64,000 nt of DNA. Source: CAVYXZ01 sp965223835. GTDB taxonomy: Bacteria > Chloroflexota > Anaerolineae > Aggregatilineales > Phototrophicaceae. Made by a program: the position numbers and the translations under genes. Below are positions 51,469 to 59,690 of the stretch, piece after piece (the first letter of the stretch is position 1; each line of letters opens with the position of its first letter). The notes beneath the pieces were generated by a model. It saw nothing but the letters and a program-made list of their open reading frames with translations, made no database searches and was not told the DNA's origin. The DNA lies in the NCBI GenBank assembly GCA_965223835.1, contig CBDCXQ010000001.1, positions 5,146,001 to 5,210,000 of the forward strand, given 5' to 3'.

Positions 51469-51498
51469 ATGATACACCAGATGTAACATTAACGCCAA
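51469..51498 (-). promoter_or_regulatory. Candidate promoter of the two-component operon
   Basis: Read on the minus strand, TTGGCG (51498-51493) and TATCAT (51474-51469) are 18 bases apart. A start near 51462 gives a leader of about 34 bases containing the GGAGAAG site. The rest of the gap up to 51731 shows no gene. Confidence 0.45.
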
Positions 51499-51731
51499 CA
51501 TTTCTTTCGTTAGAAATTGGACAAAAGCATACAATGATAGGCGCTATGCGTGGTCGTTGGTAAGCACTATCATAAGTGTGGTTTTGGGGTCAGCGTACCG
51601 GTTCCACCCGTTGAGCTGAACTATTTTCTATTTTACACGCCTTGTAACGAATTTGTTTCATAGCGATGGGGAATCATGACGACACACATCCACTCTCACA
51701 TGCTATCAAAGTTGATGCCGTCAGTTGGATG

Positions 51732-52094
51732 TTACCGTAGATGAATCTGAATCCATCCGTCCTCAATTGAAACGGGAAAACGCCGCAGCTTACGCCGGTC
51801 AGTTAGACAGGTACCGGTCAGCAAATTGAATTCCCAGCCATGCCAGGGACAGCGGATAATTTCACCTACATGACCCCATTTGAATGGCTCGCCCGGCAGC
51901 GAGGGCAACGTTGTCCCACTAACCTGGCCCTGACAAACCGGGGCCAACTCGTGCGGACACAGGTTGAGGATGGCGACCACCTCTCCCTGCACATTAAACA
52001 GCCCAATGGACTGGTCGTTGAGGGAGATGATTTTGCGCGACCCAACCGGCAATTCATCCAATTGCATCACCGCATGTTTATGTAGCTCAGGCAT
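51732..52094 (-). CDS. Rieske [2Fe-2S] ferredoxin-like protein
   Basis: A 120-residue single-domain Rieske protein. The cluster ligands are C46-x-H48 (NLCPHELAPVC) and C82-x2-H85 (RCPWHGWEF), the canonical CxH...CxxH set. An insert of about 20 residues (SGTTLPSLPGEPFKWGHVGE) between the two halves is typical of Rieske components that partner with amidohydrolase-like or oxygenase enzymes. The coding sequence overlaps the amidohydrolase gene by eight bases (52087-52094), so the two are coupled. No matching reductase or terminal oxygenase is present in the window. Confidence 0.9.
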   Translation of the reverse strand: MPELHKHAVMQLDELPVGSRKIISLNDQSIGLFNVQGEVVAILNLCPHELAPVCQGQVSGTTLPSLPGEPFKWGHVGEIIRCPWHGWEFNLLTGTCLTDRRKLRRFPVSIEDGWIQIHLR

Positions 52095-53160
52095 TTTGCG
52101 CCACCGGCAACTTATATAATTTCGAAGCGGTCTCCCACATCACCGCTGACCGCAACGAATCAGGTAACATGCGCAAAGAAAAGTCCGGCGTATCACCATC
52201 CCAGTGGGGAAAATCGGTTGAGAACATCAGCATTTTGTCCGCGGGAAACATCGCCAGCATTTGATGCAGATAATTCAGATTAGCGGGTTCCTCAATCGGT
52301 TGGGTGGTGAGGAGAATATGGTCATAGACAATTTCACTGGGCGGACGGTCCAGCCAGGGAACGGTCATGCGCAATGCCTTCCAGTTTTTATCAAAGCGCC
52401 ATAAAATCGGCGGCAACCAGGAGACACCCCCTTCGATCAAGACGAACTTGAGGGCTGGGAATTTCTGGAACGTCCCCTCAGCCACCAGACTAATGAGATG
52501 GGCCATGTAGCTGCCCGCCAGATTGGTATGCCATTCGAAGTAACTACCAGGATAACCGGCGACCGATGGCTTCCCGGACACCCCCCGACCTTCAGAACCC
52601 GGGTGAATGGCAACCGGTAAATCATGGGCGACGGCGGCAGCATAAATCGGGTGATAGTAGCGGTGCCCATAACCAAAAATCGCACCACTCGCCATCAGCA
52701 CCTGGACAACGCCTGGATGATCGCCATGCTTATGAATTTCTTCAGCGGCCTGGGCTGGGTCGGCGGTAGAAACAATCAGTGAGTAACGAAAGCGCGCATC
52801 ACCCGGCAGCCAATCCTCAATAAATACTTGATTGATTGCTGCACAATAGGCGGCGGCAAAGTCTGGCTCCGGTGACAGACCGACATAAATTCCGCCGGGA
52901 TTTAAAACCCCATAGGTAATGCCATACTGGTCTAAATGGTATTTGGCAAGCGTTGTCGGCTGGCTGGCGATATTCGTTCCGTCAGGTGTCACCGCATCGC
53001 GCCGGTTGACTCCGTTGGGATTCCAATAGCCAAGATGCCCCGGCCCCGTGTTACCATCTGCGACTCGCGTTCGCCAGGGTTCGGGCAAGAAATCCAGAAT
53101 GCGTTCGCGGCTGGCACCCGGATGAATGTCGGTATCAATAATCATCTTTTGTTTTGCCAC
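52087..53160 (-). CDS. Amidohydrolase (ACMSD/amidohydrolase_2 family)
   Basis: A 357-residue metal-dependent TIM-barrel hydrolase or decarboxylase. The N-terminal metal motif is MIIDTDIHPG. Further ligands are probably in LPVAIHPGSEGRG and the end segment LMFSTDFPHWDGDTPDF (the conserved D and H of the family). FVLIEGGVSWLPPILWRFDKNWK is another family block. Members of this group include 2-amino-3-carboxymuconate semialdehyde decarboxylase and aromatic-acid decarboxylases. Coupling with a Rieske gene hints at an aromatic ring-degradation step. It is divergent from the DeoR-type regulator. Confidence 0.85.
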   Translation of the reverse strand: MAKQKMIIDTDIHPGASRERILDFLPEPWRTRVADGNTGPGHLGYWNPNGVNRRDAVTPDGTNIASQPTTLAKYHLDQYGITYGVLNPGGIYVGLSPEPDFAAAYCAAINQVFIEDWLPGDARFRYSLIVSTADPAQAAEEIHKHGDHPGVVQVLMASGAIFGYGHRYYHPIYAAAVAHDLPVAIHPGSEGRGVSGKPSVAGYPGSYFEWHTNLAGSYMAHLISLVAEGTFQKFPALKFVLIEGGVSWLPPILWRFDKNWKALRMTVPWLDRPPSEIVYDHILLTTQPIEEPANLNYLHQMLAMFPADKMLMFSTDFPHWDGDTPDFSLRMLPDSLRSAVMWETASKLYKLPVAQNA

Positions 53161-53238
53161 TCAAATTAAAGCGCACACGCCCAATAGTAGCGCAAAATAT
53201 GCAGTTTGCCGACAAAGACTTTTGCAAACTTTCATTTT

Positions 53239-53254
53239 TTTGACAATTTGACAA
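53239..53254 (+). promoter_or_regulatory. Tandem TTTGACAA repeats overlapping the regulator promoter
   Basis: Two directly abutting copies of TTTGACAA (53239-53246 and 53247-53254). The second copy contains the -35 TTGACA at 53248-53253. DeoR-family repressors often bind direct or inverted repeats over the promoter, so this is a good candidate operator for autoregulation. Confidence 0.4.
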
Positions 53255-53276
53255 AAAATCGCAAGCGCAGTATGCT
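53248..53276 (+). promoter_or_regulatory. Promoter of the regulator-sulfatase-transporter operon
   Basis: TTGACA (53248-53253, perfect) and TATGCT (53271-53276) with a 17-base spacer. The leader to the GTG start is about 200 bases, unusually long, with the palindrome at 53400-53421 inside it. The 323-base gap 53161-53483 contains no gene. Confidence 0.6.
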
Positions 53277-53399
53277 CTCGCAAGATATTTTCTACCCTTT
53301 AGATTACGGATTTTGCAATAGTTTGTTGGGCATTCTTTGTTATCAAACTCACTTTTGGATTCAATTCGTAATCACAACGACATTTTTCATGGGCAGCTA

Positions 53400-53421
53400 A
53401 CAACAAGTCGGCGTTTGTTGT
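53400..53421 (+). promoter_or_regulatory. Palindromic operator candidate in the leader
   Basis: ACAACAA (53400-53406) and TTGTTGT (53415-53421) form a perfect 7-bp dyad with an 8-base spacer, between promoter and gene. It may be a repressor site or an mRNA hairpin. Confidence 0.35.
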
Positions 53422-53483
53422 CTGGGCAGTGATGTTGGGGCAACCGCAAGAACCGAAGCACTTGCCCGTTTGTGGAGTTTTTT

Positions 53484-55199
53484 GTGAACGAATCGATCAC
53501 CTTACATGATCGCCAGCGGGAAATCATCAAGATTCTCAGGCAGCAGTCCAGTGCTAAAGTCACGGATTTAGCCGGTTCGCTGGGTGTCTCGCAGGTAACG
53601 ATTCGGAGTGATCTGGACGCGCTGGAAACAGCCGGTTATATTGAGCGAATGCGCGGCGGCGCGGTCCTTAAAGACGCCTACCAGATCCTCACACCAGCAT
53701 TGGCGGAACGGGCCAGAGTCAACGAAACGGCCAAACAGCGCATTGCCCGCCGGGCGGCTGAGATGGTCCATGATGGCGATCTCATATTGCTGGATGACAG
53801 CACCACGACGATTCATATGGTGCCCTATTTGAAGAAGCACAAAAATTTGACAATCGTCACCAACGGGGTTGAAACGGCGTTGGCGCTCAGCCAGGACAAC
53901 CTGCACACGGTCATCTTGCTGGGTGGCATGATGCATAATAATGGAGCCTCGGTTGTCGGCCCAATCGGTGAGGGCAACCTGGACAATTTGCGCTGTCAAA
54001 CCGCCTTTCTCTCGTGTACCGGCTTTTCGCTGGAACTCGGTTTGACGCAAAGTGACCTGCATGATGCCCAGATCAAACGGCAGATGGTCAAAGCAACCCA
54101 ACAGGTGATTGCGCTGGTTGACGCCAGCAAATTTGACAAGACCGATTTAACGCCGTTTGCTGCAATCGAGCACATTGCGCATCTGATTACAGACCGCGAG
54201 GTTGAACCAGTTTTTATTGACACCTTACACGCGGCTGGAGCGACCATCACCGTTTGTGGTGAGACAACAATCTCGACCCTTGCTCCCAGTTATCAAAGCG
54301 ATCAACATTATCGCATTGGGTTTGCCAATCTCGGCGAAGACCAGAGTGAATTTGCACTGGATGTACGTCAAGGGTTAGAAAAAGCGGCCCGCGACGTTGG
54401 CAATATCGACCTGGTGATGGCGGATAATCGCCTGGATGCCGAGATCGCCCTGGCGGTGGCGGACCAGCTTGTGACCAATGGCGTTGACCTTGCCATCGAA
54501 TATCAAATCAATGAACAGATCGGTAGTATGGTTTCCAGCAAATTTAACGAAGCCCAAATCCCGGTTATAGCAGTTGATATACCGATGGTCGGCGCGACCT
54601 ATTTTGGCGTGGATAATTATCGCTCCGGCTATCTAGCGGGTACTGCTCTGGGCACGTGGATCCACCAACACTGGGACGGCCATGTCGATAACGTGCTGGT
54701 GCTGCAACATGCGCAGGCGGGACAGTTAACCGCTGCTCGAACGCGGGGACAGGTCGCAGGCCTGGAAGCCCAACTGGGCGAGTTACCTACAGCCGTTTTG
54801 CAGTATGTTGCTGGCGGAACAACTGCCAACTCGTTTGCCGCGCTGGTCGCCGATGTGTTCCTGGATATTCCATCAGCTAATCAGGTTGCACTGCTGGCGT
54901 TTAATGACAATGCTTTGAAGGGCGCCTTACAGGCGATCCGCAGTCTCAGGCGTGAAGACCATCTGGTCATCGTCGGTCAGGGGGCCGATCGTCAAGTCCG
55001 GGCCGAAATTCGTCAGCAAGCTTCACCGGTGATGGGAGCCACCGCTTTTTGGCCCGAACGTTATGGCGAAAAACTCATTGAGCTGGCAACCAGCATTGTC
55101 GAGGGCCGTTCGGTGCCCCCCGCCGTTTATATTGACCATGTGTTTCTCGATGCGGACAACATCGACGATTATTACCCGGAAGATGAGCGTGACGCATGA
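53484..55199 (+). CDS. DeoR-type regulator fused to a periplasmic-binding-protein-like domain
   Basis: A 571-residue one-component regulator with three modules. The N-terminal DeoR winged helix (about 6-62) has RQREIIKILRQQSSAKVTDLAGSLGVSQVTIRSDL. The DeoRC sensor (about 75-240) has ILLDDSTTTIHM, TIVTNGVETALAL and VDASKFDKTDL. A type 1 periplasmic-binding-protein fold (about 278-545) includes RIGFANLGEDQSEFALDVRQGLEKAA and YFGVDNYRSGYLAGTAL. DeoRC binds phosphorylated sugars, and the added module looks like a LacI/ribose-binding-type ligand domain, so the protein may read two ligands. GGAG at 53474-53477 favours GTG 53484 over GTG 53472. Its stop overlaps the sulfatase start (ATGA). Confidence 0.85.
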   Translation: MNESITLHDRQREIIKILRQQSSAKVTDLAGSLGVSQVTIRSDLDALETAGYIERMRGGAVLKDAYQILTPALAERARVNETAKQRIARRAAEMVHDGDLILLDDSTTTIHMVPYLKKHKNLTIVTNGVETALALSQDNLHTVILLGGMMHNNGASVVGPIGEGNLDNLRCQTAFLSCTGFSLELGLTQSDLHDAQIKRQMVKATQQVIALVDASKFDKTDLTPFAAIEHIAHLITDREVEPVFIDTLHAAGATITVCGETTISTLAPSYQSDQHYRIGFANLGEDQSEFALDVRQGLEKAARDVGNIDLVMADNRLDAEIALAVADQLVTNGVDLAIEYQINEQIGSMVSSKFNEAQIPVIAVDIPMVGATYFGVDNYRSGYLAGTALGTWIHQHWDGHVDNVLVLQHAQAGQLTAARTRGQVAGLEAQLGELPTAVLQYVAGGTTANSFAALVADVFLDIPSANQVALLAFNDNALKGALQAIRSLRREDHLVIVGQGADRQVRAEIRQQASPVMGATAFWPERYGEKLIELATSIVEGRSVPPAVYIDHVFLDADNIDDYYPEDERDA

Positions 55200-56530
55200 C
55201 CAACGCCAAGCAGCCTAACATCATTTTCATTTTCACCGATCAACAAAGTGCAACCATGCTGAGTTGCGTCGGCAATCGTTATGTCAACACGCCGGCATTG
55301 GATCAGATTGCCAGTCAGGGCGTGCGCTTCGAACGGGCCTACTGCATGAATCCGATGTGTGTGCCCTCCCGCTTCAGCCTGTTGACCGGGCGCATGGGCA
55401 GTGAAATTGGCTTACTCAATAACACCGATCAACACATTGATCAGATTCCCCCTGAAATTCAGGAAAATGGCATGGGTTGGCACCTGCGCCGGGCAGGTTA
55501 TCAGACGGTCTATGGCGGTAAGGTCCATTTGCCCAAAGGCCTGACGCCTGAAGATCTCGGTTTCGACACCCTCACGGCTGATGAACGGGACGAACTGGCC
55601 GACACCTGTGCTGATTTCATTATGCAGGACCATGACCAACCTTTCTTGCTGGTCGCGTCGTTTATTAACCCGCACGATATTTGTTATATGGCGATTCGGG
55701 ATTTTGCGGAAACGGATTCCGAAAAAGCCATTGTCCAACATGGTCGCATCGAATTACAGGAAGTGGATGCGGCTTTGCATTGGCCCGAAAACATGAGCCG
55801 AGCAGAATTTTTTGCGTCGCTCTGCCCGCCGTTGCCCGCCAATTTTGAAATCCAAACCGACGAACCCGAAGCCATCCGGCTCATGCAAGCCCGTAGCCCA
55901 TTCAAACGCAAAGCCCGCGAACACTATAGTGCGGAGCAGTGGCGTCTCCATCGCTGGGCCTATGCCCGCCTGACCGAACGGGTTGATGAACAGATTGGGC
56001 GGATATTGGCTGCGCTTGAAGCCAGTGGACAGGCCGAAAATACATTGATCGTTTTTAGCAGCGATCATGGCGACATGGATGCCAGCCACCGTATGGAACA
56101 TAAGACCGCTTTTTATGAACAGGCGGCCCGCATTCCGCTGTTGATCGCCGGGGCCAGTGTCCAGCATCGCGGCGTGGTGGATACCCATCTGGTATCAAAC
56201 GGGCTGGACCTCTTGCCAACCTTTTGCGATTTTGCCGGAGTCGACCCATCGCCTGCCTTGACTGGTCATAGCCTGCGACCATTGCTGGAAGGTCAAACAG
56301 AGTCGCAGTGGCGCGATGTCCTGCCAGTCGAGAGTGAACTGGGCCGCATGATCGTCAGTGACCGCTACAAGTATATGCAACACAATGCCGGGGCACAGGC
56401 GGAACAACTCATTGATTTGCTGACGGACCCCGGTGAAATGCGCAATGCACTTGACGACCCGGAAAACCGAGCATTGCTGGAACACCTGCGTCACGCAATG
56501 ACCGCTGCTTTTCCTGACTCTGCCGAATGA
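55196..56530 (+). CDS. Type I sulfatase (formylglycine-dependent) in the transporter operon
   Basis: A 444-residue sulfatase. The activation motif is C55-V-P-S-R in YCMNPMCVPSRFSLLTG, with C55 as formylglycine precursor. Metal and sulfate contacts include NIIFIFTDQQS (D15), GGKVHLPKG and FSSDHGDMDASHRMEHKT. No signal peptide is present, so it should act in the cytoplasm on a substrate brought in by the ABC importer. The ATGA overlap with the regulator and a 72-base gap to the binding-protein gene tie it to this operon. It is related to, but not a close copy of, the sulfatase at 36780-38171. Confidence 0.92.
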   Translation: MTNAKQPNIIFIFTDQQSATMLSCVGNRYVNTPALDQIASQGVRFERAYCMNPMCVPSRFSLLTGRMGSEIGLLNNTDQHIDQIPPEIQENGMGWHLRRAGYQTVYGGKVHLPKGLTPEDLGFDTLTADERDELADTCADFIMQDHDQPFLLVASFINPHDICYMAIRDFAETDSEKAIVQHGRIELQEVDAALHWPENMSRAEFFASLCPPLPANFEIQTDEPEAIRLMQARSPFKRKAREHYSAEQWRLHRWAYARLTERVDEQIGRILAALEASGQAENTLIVFSSDHGDMDASHRMEHKTAFYEQAARIPLLIAGASVQHRGVVDTHLVSNGLDLLPTFCDFAGVDPSPALTGHSLRPLLEGQTESQWRDVLPVESELGRMIVSDRYKYMQHNAGAQAEQLIDLLTDPGEMRNALDDPENRALLEHLRHAMTAAFPDSAE

Positions 56531-56602
56531 GTAAAAGAGGAGGTGATAATTTACCATTCAAACCACATCAATTCTTTAATCCGAATTTTATGAGGAGATA
56601 AA

Positions 56603-58495
56603 ATGTCTAAGTTAATCCGACTCATCTTACTGACTGGATTGTTACTCACATTGGCCGCGCTGGGCGGCACGCTGGCGGCCCAGGGTGCTCAGTTAGACCC
56701 GTTGCAGCCTCTGGTTGACGCCGGTGAATTGCCACCTTTGGCAGAACGGCTCCCCACCAATCCGCTCGTCGTTGGCCCGGGTTTGCTTTTAACCGAGGCA
56801 GACTTACCCGACTGGGAACCGGGCGTGCATGGCGGCACCCTGCGCACCGCCTTTACCAGCGCCTTTGGCCTCTCTGGTGAGCTGCTCGTGATGAATCTGG
56901 AACCGATCATTGCGGCACCCGGCATCGACGTTGATGGTTTCTACGGCAACCTGGCCGAGAGTTTTGAAGTCAGCGACGATGCCACCGTGTTTACCTTCAC
57001 GTTGCGTGAGGGGCTGAAATGGTCCGATGGCGAACTGGTTACGACCGACGATGTGGCCTTTACCTTCAATGACCTGTATCACAATGAAGGCTACGGTGCA
57101 TTCCCCAACAAGTTTAAATCTGCTACGGGAACGCCCGCCCAGGTAGAAGTGGTTGATGACCACACCTTCCGGTTGATCTTTGATGTGCCATCAGGTGGTA
57201 TTTTACGCGATCTCGCGATCACGGGCTGGCCCTCCTATGACGACATCCTGAAGCCGATGCATCATCTGGTTGATTATCATCCTGACTATGCGGACGCCGA
57301 TGAACTGAGCGCCAAACTCGAAGCTGAGGGGTTTTCTGCTGAAGAGTGGCCGACACTGTTTGCGAATGCGGATTGCACCAACCGGCAGATGATGCAGGAA
57401 AAGTGTATCGGCTTCCCGCAGCTTCATCCCTGGCTGGTCACTGAAGTCAGCGAATCTGGCACCATCATGGAACGCAACCCGTACTACTGGAAGGTGGATA
57501 CCGAAGCCAAGCAACTCCCGTACCTTGATCGCCTCGTGGCGCAGGTATTCGGCGATGGTGAGATGGTCAATCTGGGTGCGATTGCCGGTGATATTGACTT
57601 CCTCTATGGTACCCAGTACAGCAATTTCCCACTCTACAAAGAGAATGAAGTGGCGGGCAATTATGTGACCATCCCCTTGATCTTGCACGCAGACCCTACG
57701 GCGCTCTATGTGCAGACGTGCAATTCTGACCCGGCTTATACCGCAATTGCCGATGATGTTCGTTTCCGCCTCGCCTTAAGTCATGCGATTGACCGCGAAG
57801 AGATCATTGATGTGATTTACCTGGGCTTAGGCGATGTACCGACCTGGGTTCCGGCTGAATTTGACCCTGAACTGGCGAATGCACTGCTCGATGAAATGGG
57901 CATGGATCAACGCGATGCTGACGGGATGCGGTTGGCCCCGGATGGTAGTGACTTCACCTTCTTCATTGAGGTGTCGCCAGTGCGCCCGGACATGATCCCA
58001 ACCGGTGAATTAATCATTGACCATCTGGCAACTTACGCCGACATCCGGGCGGAACTACGCCAGGAAGATCCGAACGTCAAAGATGAACGTATTCTAAACA
58101 ACGAAACCCAGGCGTCGATCTTCTGGATCCAGACTTATCAGTGGCGACCGGGCATGAACCAAGAATATGCGGGTAGCAGTCAGTGGTGTGCGTCCTGGCG
58201 CGAGTGGTTGGATACCGGTGGGGCATCCGGCACCGAGCCACCCACCGAACTCAAGCGGCTGTACGAAATCGTGACGGAGCGCAAGTCAACGCTGCCCTAT
58301 TCGGATGCTGATCTGGCGCTGGTCGATGAACTGTTCGAACTGCACTACAACAACGTCTGGATTTTGCCGATGATCGAGAATGTGTTGCGTCCGACCATCT
58401 TTAATGCGGACTTTGGCAATATCGCCACCAGCGGCACCCAGATGGGGGCATCACGGGCGGGTGAACAATTCTTCTATCGCCAGATGCAACAATAA
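56603..58495 (+). CDS. ABC importer family 5 substrate-binding protein
   Basis: A 630-residue exported solute-binding protein of the peptide/nickel/oligosaccharide type (SBP_bac_5). A signal peptide (MSKLIRLILLTGLLLTLAALGGTLAA) is followed by the typical FEVSDDATVFTFTLREGLKWSDGELVTTDDVAFTFNDL block (split at about 120-155) and SGTIMERNPYYWK. It ends with the C-terminal lobe containing RLALSHAIDREEII. The signal region has no lipobox cysteine. An internal acidic segment (DADELSAKLEAEGFSAEEWP) and two cysteine pairs are unusual. AGGAGAT precedes the ATG. Ligands of this class include peptides and oligosaccharides; the coupled sulfatase suggests a sulfated compound. Confidence 0.9.
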   Translation: MSKLIRLILLTGLLLTLAALGGTLAAQGAQLDPLQPLVDAGELPPLAERLPTNPLVVGPGLLLTEADLPDWEPGVHGGTLRTAFTSAFGLSGELLVMNLEPIIAAPGIDVDGFYGNLAESFEVSDDATVFTFTLREGLKWSDGELVTTDDVAFTFNDLYHNEGYGAFPNKFKSATGTPAQVEVVDDHTFRLIFDVPSGGILRDLAITGWPSYDDILKPMHHLVDYHPDYADADELSAKLEAEGFSAEEWPTLFANADCTNRQMMQEKCIGFPQLHPWLVTEVSESGTIMERNPYYWKVDTEAKQLPYLDRLVAQVFGDGEMVNLGAIAGDIDFLYGTQYSNFPLYKENEVAGNYVTIPLILHADPTALYVQTCNSDPAYTAIADDVRFRLALSHAIDREEIIDVIYLGLGDVPTWVPAEFDPELANALLDEMGMDQRDADGMRLAPDGSDFTFFIEVSPVRPDMIPTGELIIDHLATYADIRAELRQEDPNVKDERILNNETQASIFWIQTYQWRPGMNQEYAGSSQWCASWREWLDTGGASGTEPPTELKRLYEIVTERKSTLPYSDADLALVDELFELHYNNVWILPMIENVLRPTIFNADFGNIATSGTQMGASRAGEQFFYRQMQQ

Positions 58496-58506
58496 AGGTT
58501 ATGTAT

Positions 58507-58646
58507 GGGGTCAATAGCGTGGCCTGATCGTTGTTAACTCCCTCGCCTTAAATCCCCTCTCCAACGCATTGGGGAGGGGAAAGCGAAGCTAGGGTGGGGA
58601 CAAAAGGCACATCTATTTCGTATCCTCATTTTCAGTTATTGACCCC
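58507..58646 (+). mobile_element. MITE-like 140-bp repeat inside the importer operon
   Basis: Terminal repeats GGGGTCAATA (58507-58516) and TATTGACCCC (58637-58646) are exact inverted copies. The interior contains a strong hairpin, CCCCTCTCC (58554-58562) with GGGGAGGGG (58571-58579). The element has no coding sequence and lies between the binding-protein and permease genes. Small non-coding elements with this layout behave like MITEs or REP-type repeats and could weaken expression of the downstream permease genes. Confidence 0.55.
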
Positions 58647-58694
58647 AATTCGTCATCAATCGAGTTCGTCGCGTCTCAGCCAGGAGATAAACCA

Positions 58695-59690
58695 GTGGAA
58701 ATCTACATCCTCAAACGCCTGTTGACCATGATTCCACTCTGGTTGCTGCTGTCATTGGTCATGTTTTTTCTGATCGAGTTACCACCGGGCGATATTGTGA
58801 CGAACGAAGTTATCGCTTTGCGGGCACAAAACCTGGAGGTGGATGAGGCAACGATTGCGCGGATGCGGATTCAATGGGGCCTGGACGATGCCTTTTTGGT
58901 GCGTTATGTGCGCTGGCTGGAAAATATCATGCTTCGCGGCGACCTGGGCAGCACCGTTGATGGTCGCGAAAATATTGATGTCCTGCTGGAAACGATTCCC
59001 TATACTGCCATTATTGGCGTTGCCGCAATCACGCTTGCGCTGGGGACCGCTATCCCGATCGGCATCTATTCGGCCACCCATCAATATTCAGTTCTCGATT
59101 ATGTAATCACCTTCCTGGCGTTTATCGGGCTGGGCGCACCGGGTTGGCTGCTGGCGATCATTATCGCCTGGGCCAGCCTGTACTTCTTCGATTTTGTGCC
59201 ATTGGGCATCAATTCGCTGGAATTTTTGGATGCCCCCTGGAGCATGGCAAAAGCAATCGACACCGCCAAACACCTGTGGGCACCGATTCTACTGACCGCT
59301 TTACCGGCATTGGGCGCGACGATTCGCATTGTGCGCAATAATCTCCTCGATCAACTGGGACAACAGTATGTGGTTACGGCACGGGCCAAAGGCTTAACCG
59401 AACCCCGACTGGTCCGCAAGTATCCCGTCAAAATCGCCATCAACCCGCTCATCAGCGACCTGGGACTACTCGTCTATGGCATCGTATCACAACAGGGTCT
59501 CATTGGCATTGTGCTGGGATTACCCACACTGGGACCGCTCTTGCTCAACTCACTACTGGCGCAAGACATGATTCTCTCTGGAACAATCCTGCTGATTTAT
59601 GCCACGTTAATCTGGGTAACGACCCTGGCATCGGATGTGTTACTGGCCTACTTCGACCCGCGCATCCGGTTTGAAGGGAGCGGGCGATGA
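58695..59690 (+). CDS. ABC importer permease (OppB/DppB type)
   Basis: A 331-residue inner-membrane permease with six predicted helices. The N-terminus MEIYILKRLLTMIPLWLLLSLVMFFLIELPPGD is typical of the OppB group. The coupling-helix region is QQYVVTARAKGLTEPRLVRKYPVKIAINPLI, which carries the EAA motif (ARAKGL). The gene starts at GTG 58695, nine bases after AGGAG. It overlaps the next permease gene by four bases (ATGA). With OppC-type partner and two ATPases it completes the channel of a family 5 importer. Confidence 0.92.
   Translation: MEIYILKRLLTMIPLWLLLSLVMFFLIELPPGDIVTNEVIALRAQNLEVDEATIARMRIQWGLDDAFLVRYVRWLENIMLRGDLGSTVDGRENIDVLLETIPYTAIIGVAAITLALGTAIPIGIYSATHQYSVLDYVITFLAFIGLGAPGWLLAIIIAWASLYFFDFVPLGINSLEFLDAPWSMAKAIDTAKHLWAPILLTALPALGATIRIVRNNLLDQLGQQYVVTARAKGLTEPRLVRKYPVKIAINPLISDLGLLVYGIVSQQGLIGIVLGLPTLGPLLLNSLLAQDMILSGTILLIYATLIWVTTLASDVLLAYFDPRIRFEGSGR

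Noticed and set aside
58551..58580. Factor-independent terminator between binding protein and permease
   Set aside because: The hairpin is strong but lacks a T-tract and lies inside a MITE-like repeat, so I kept it as part of that element.
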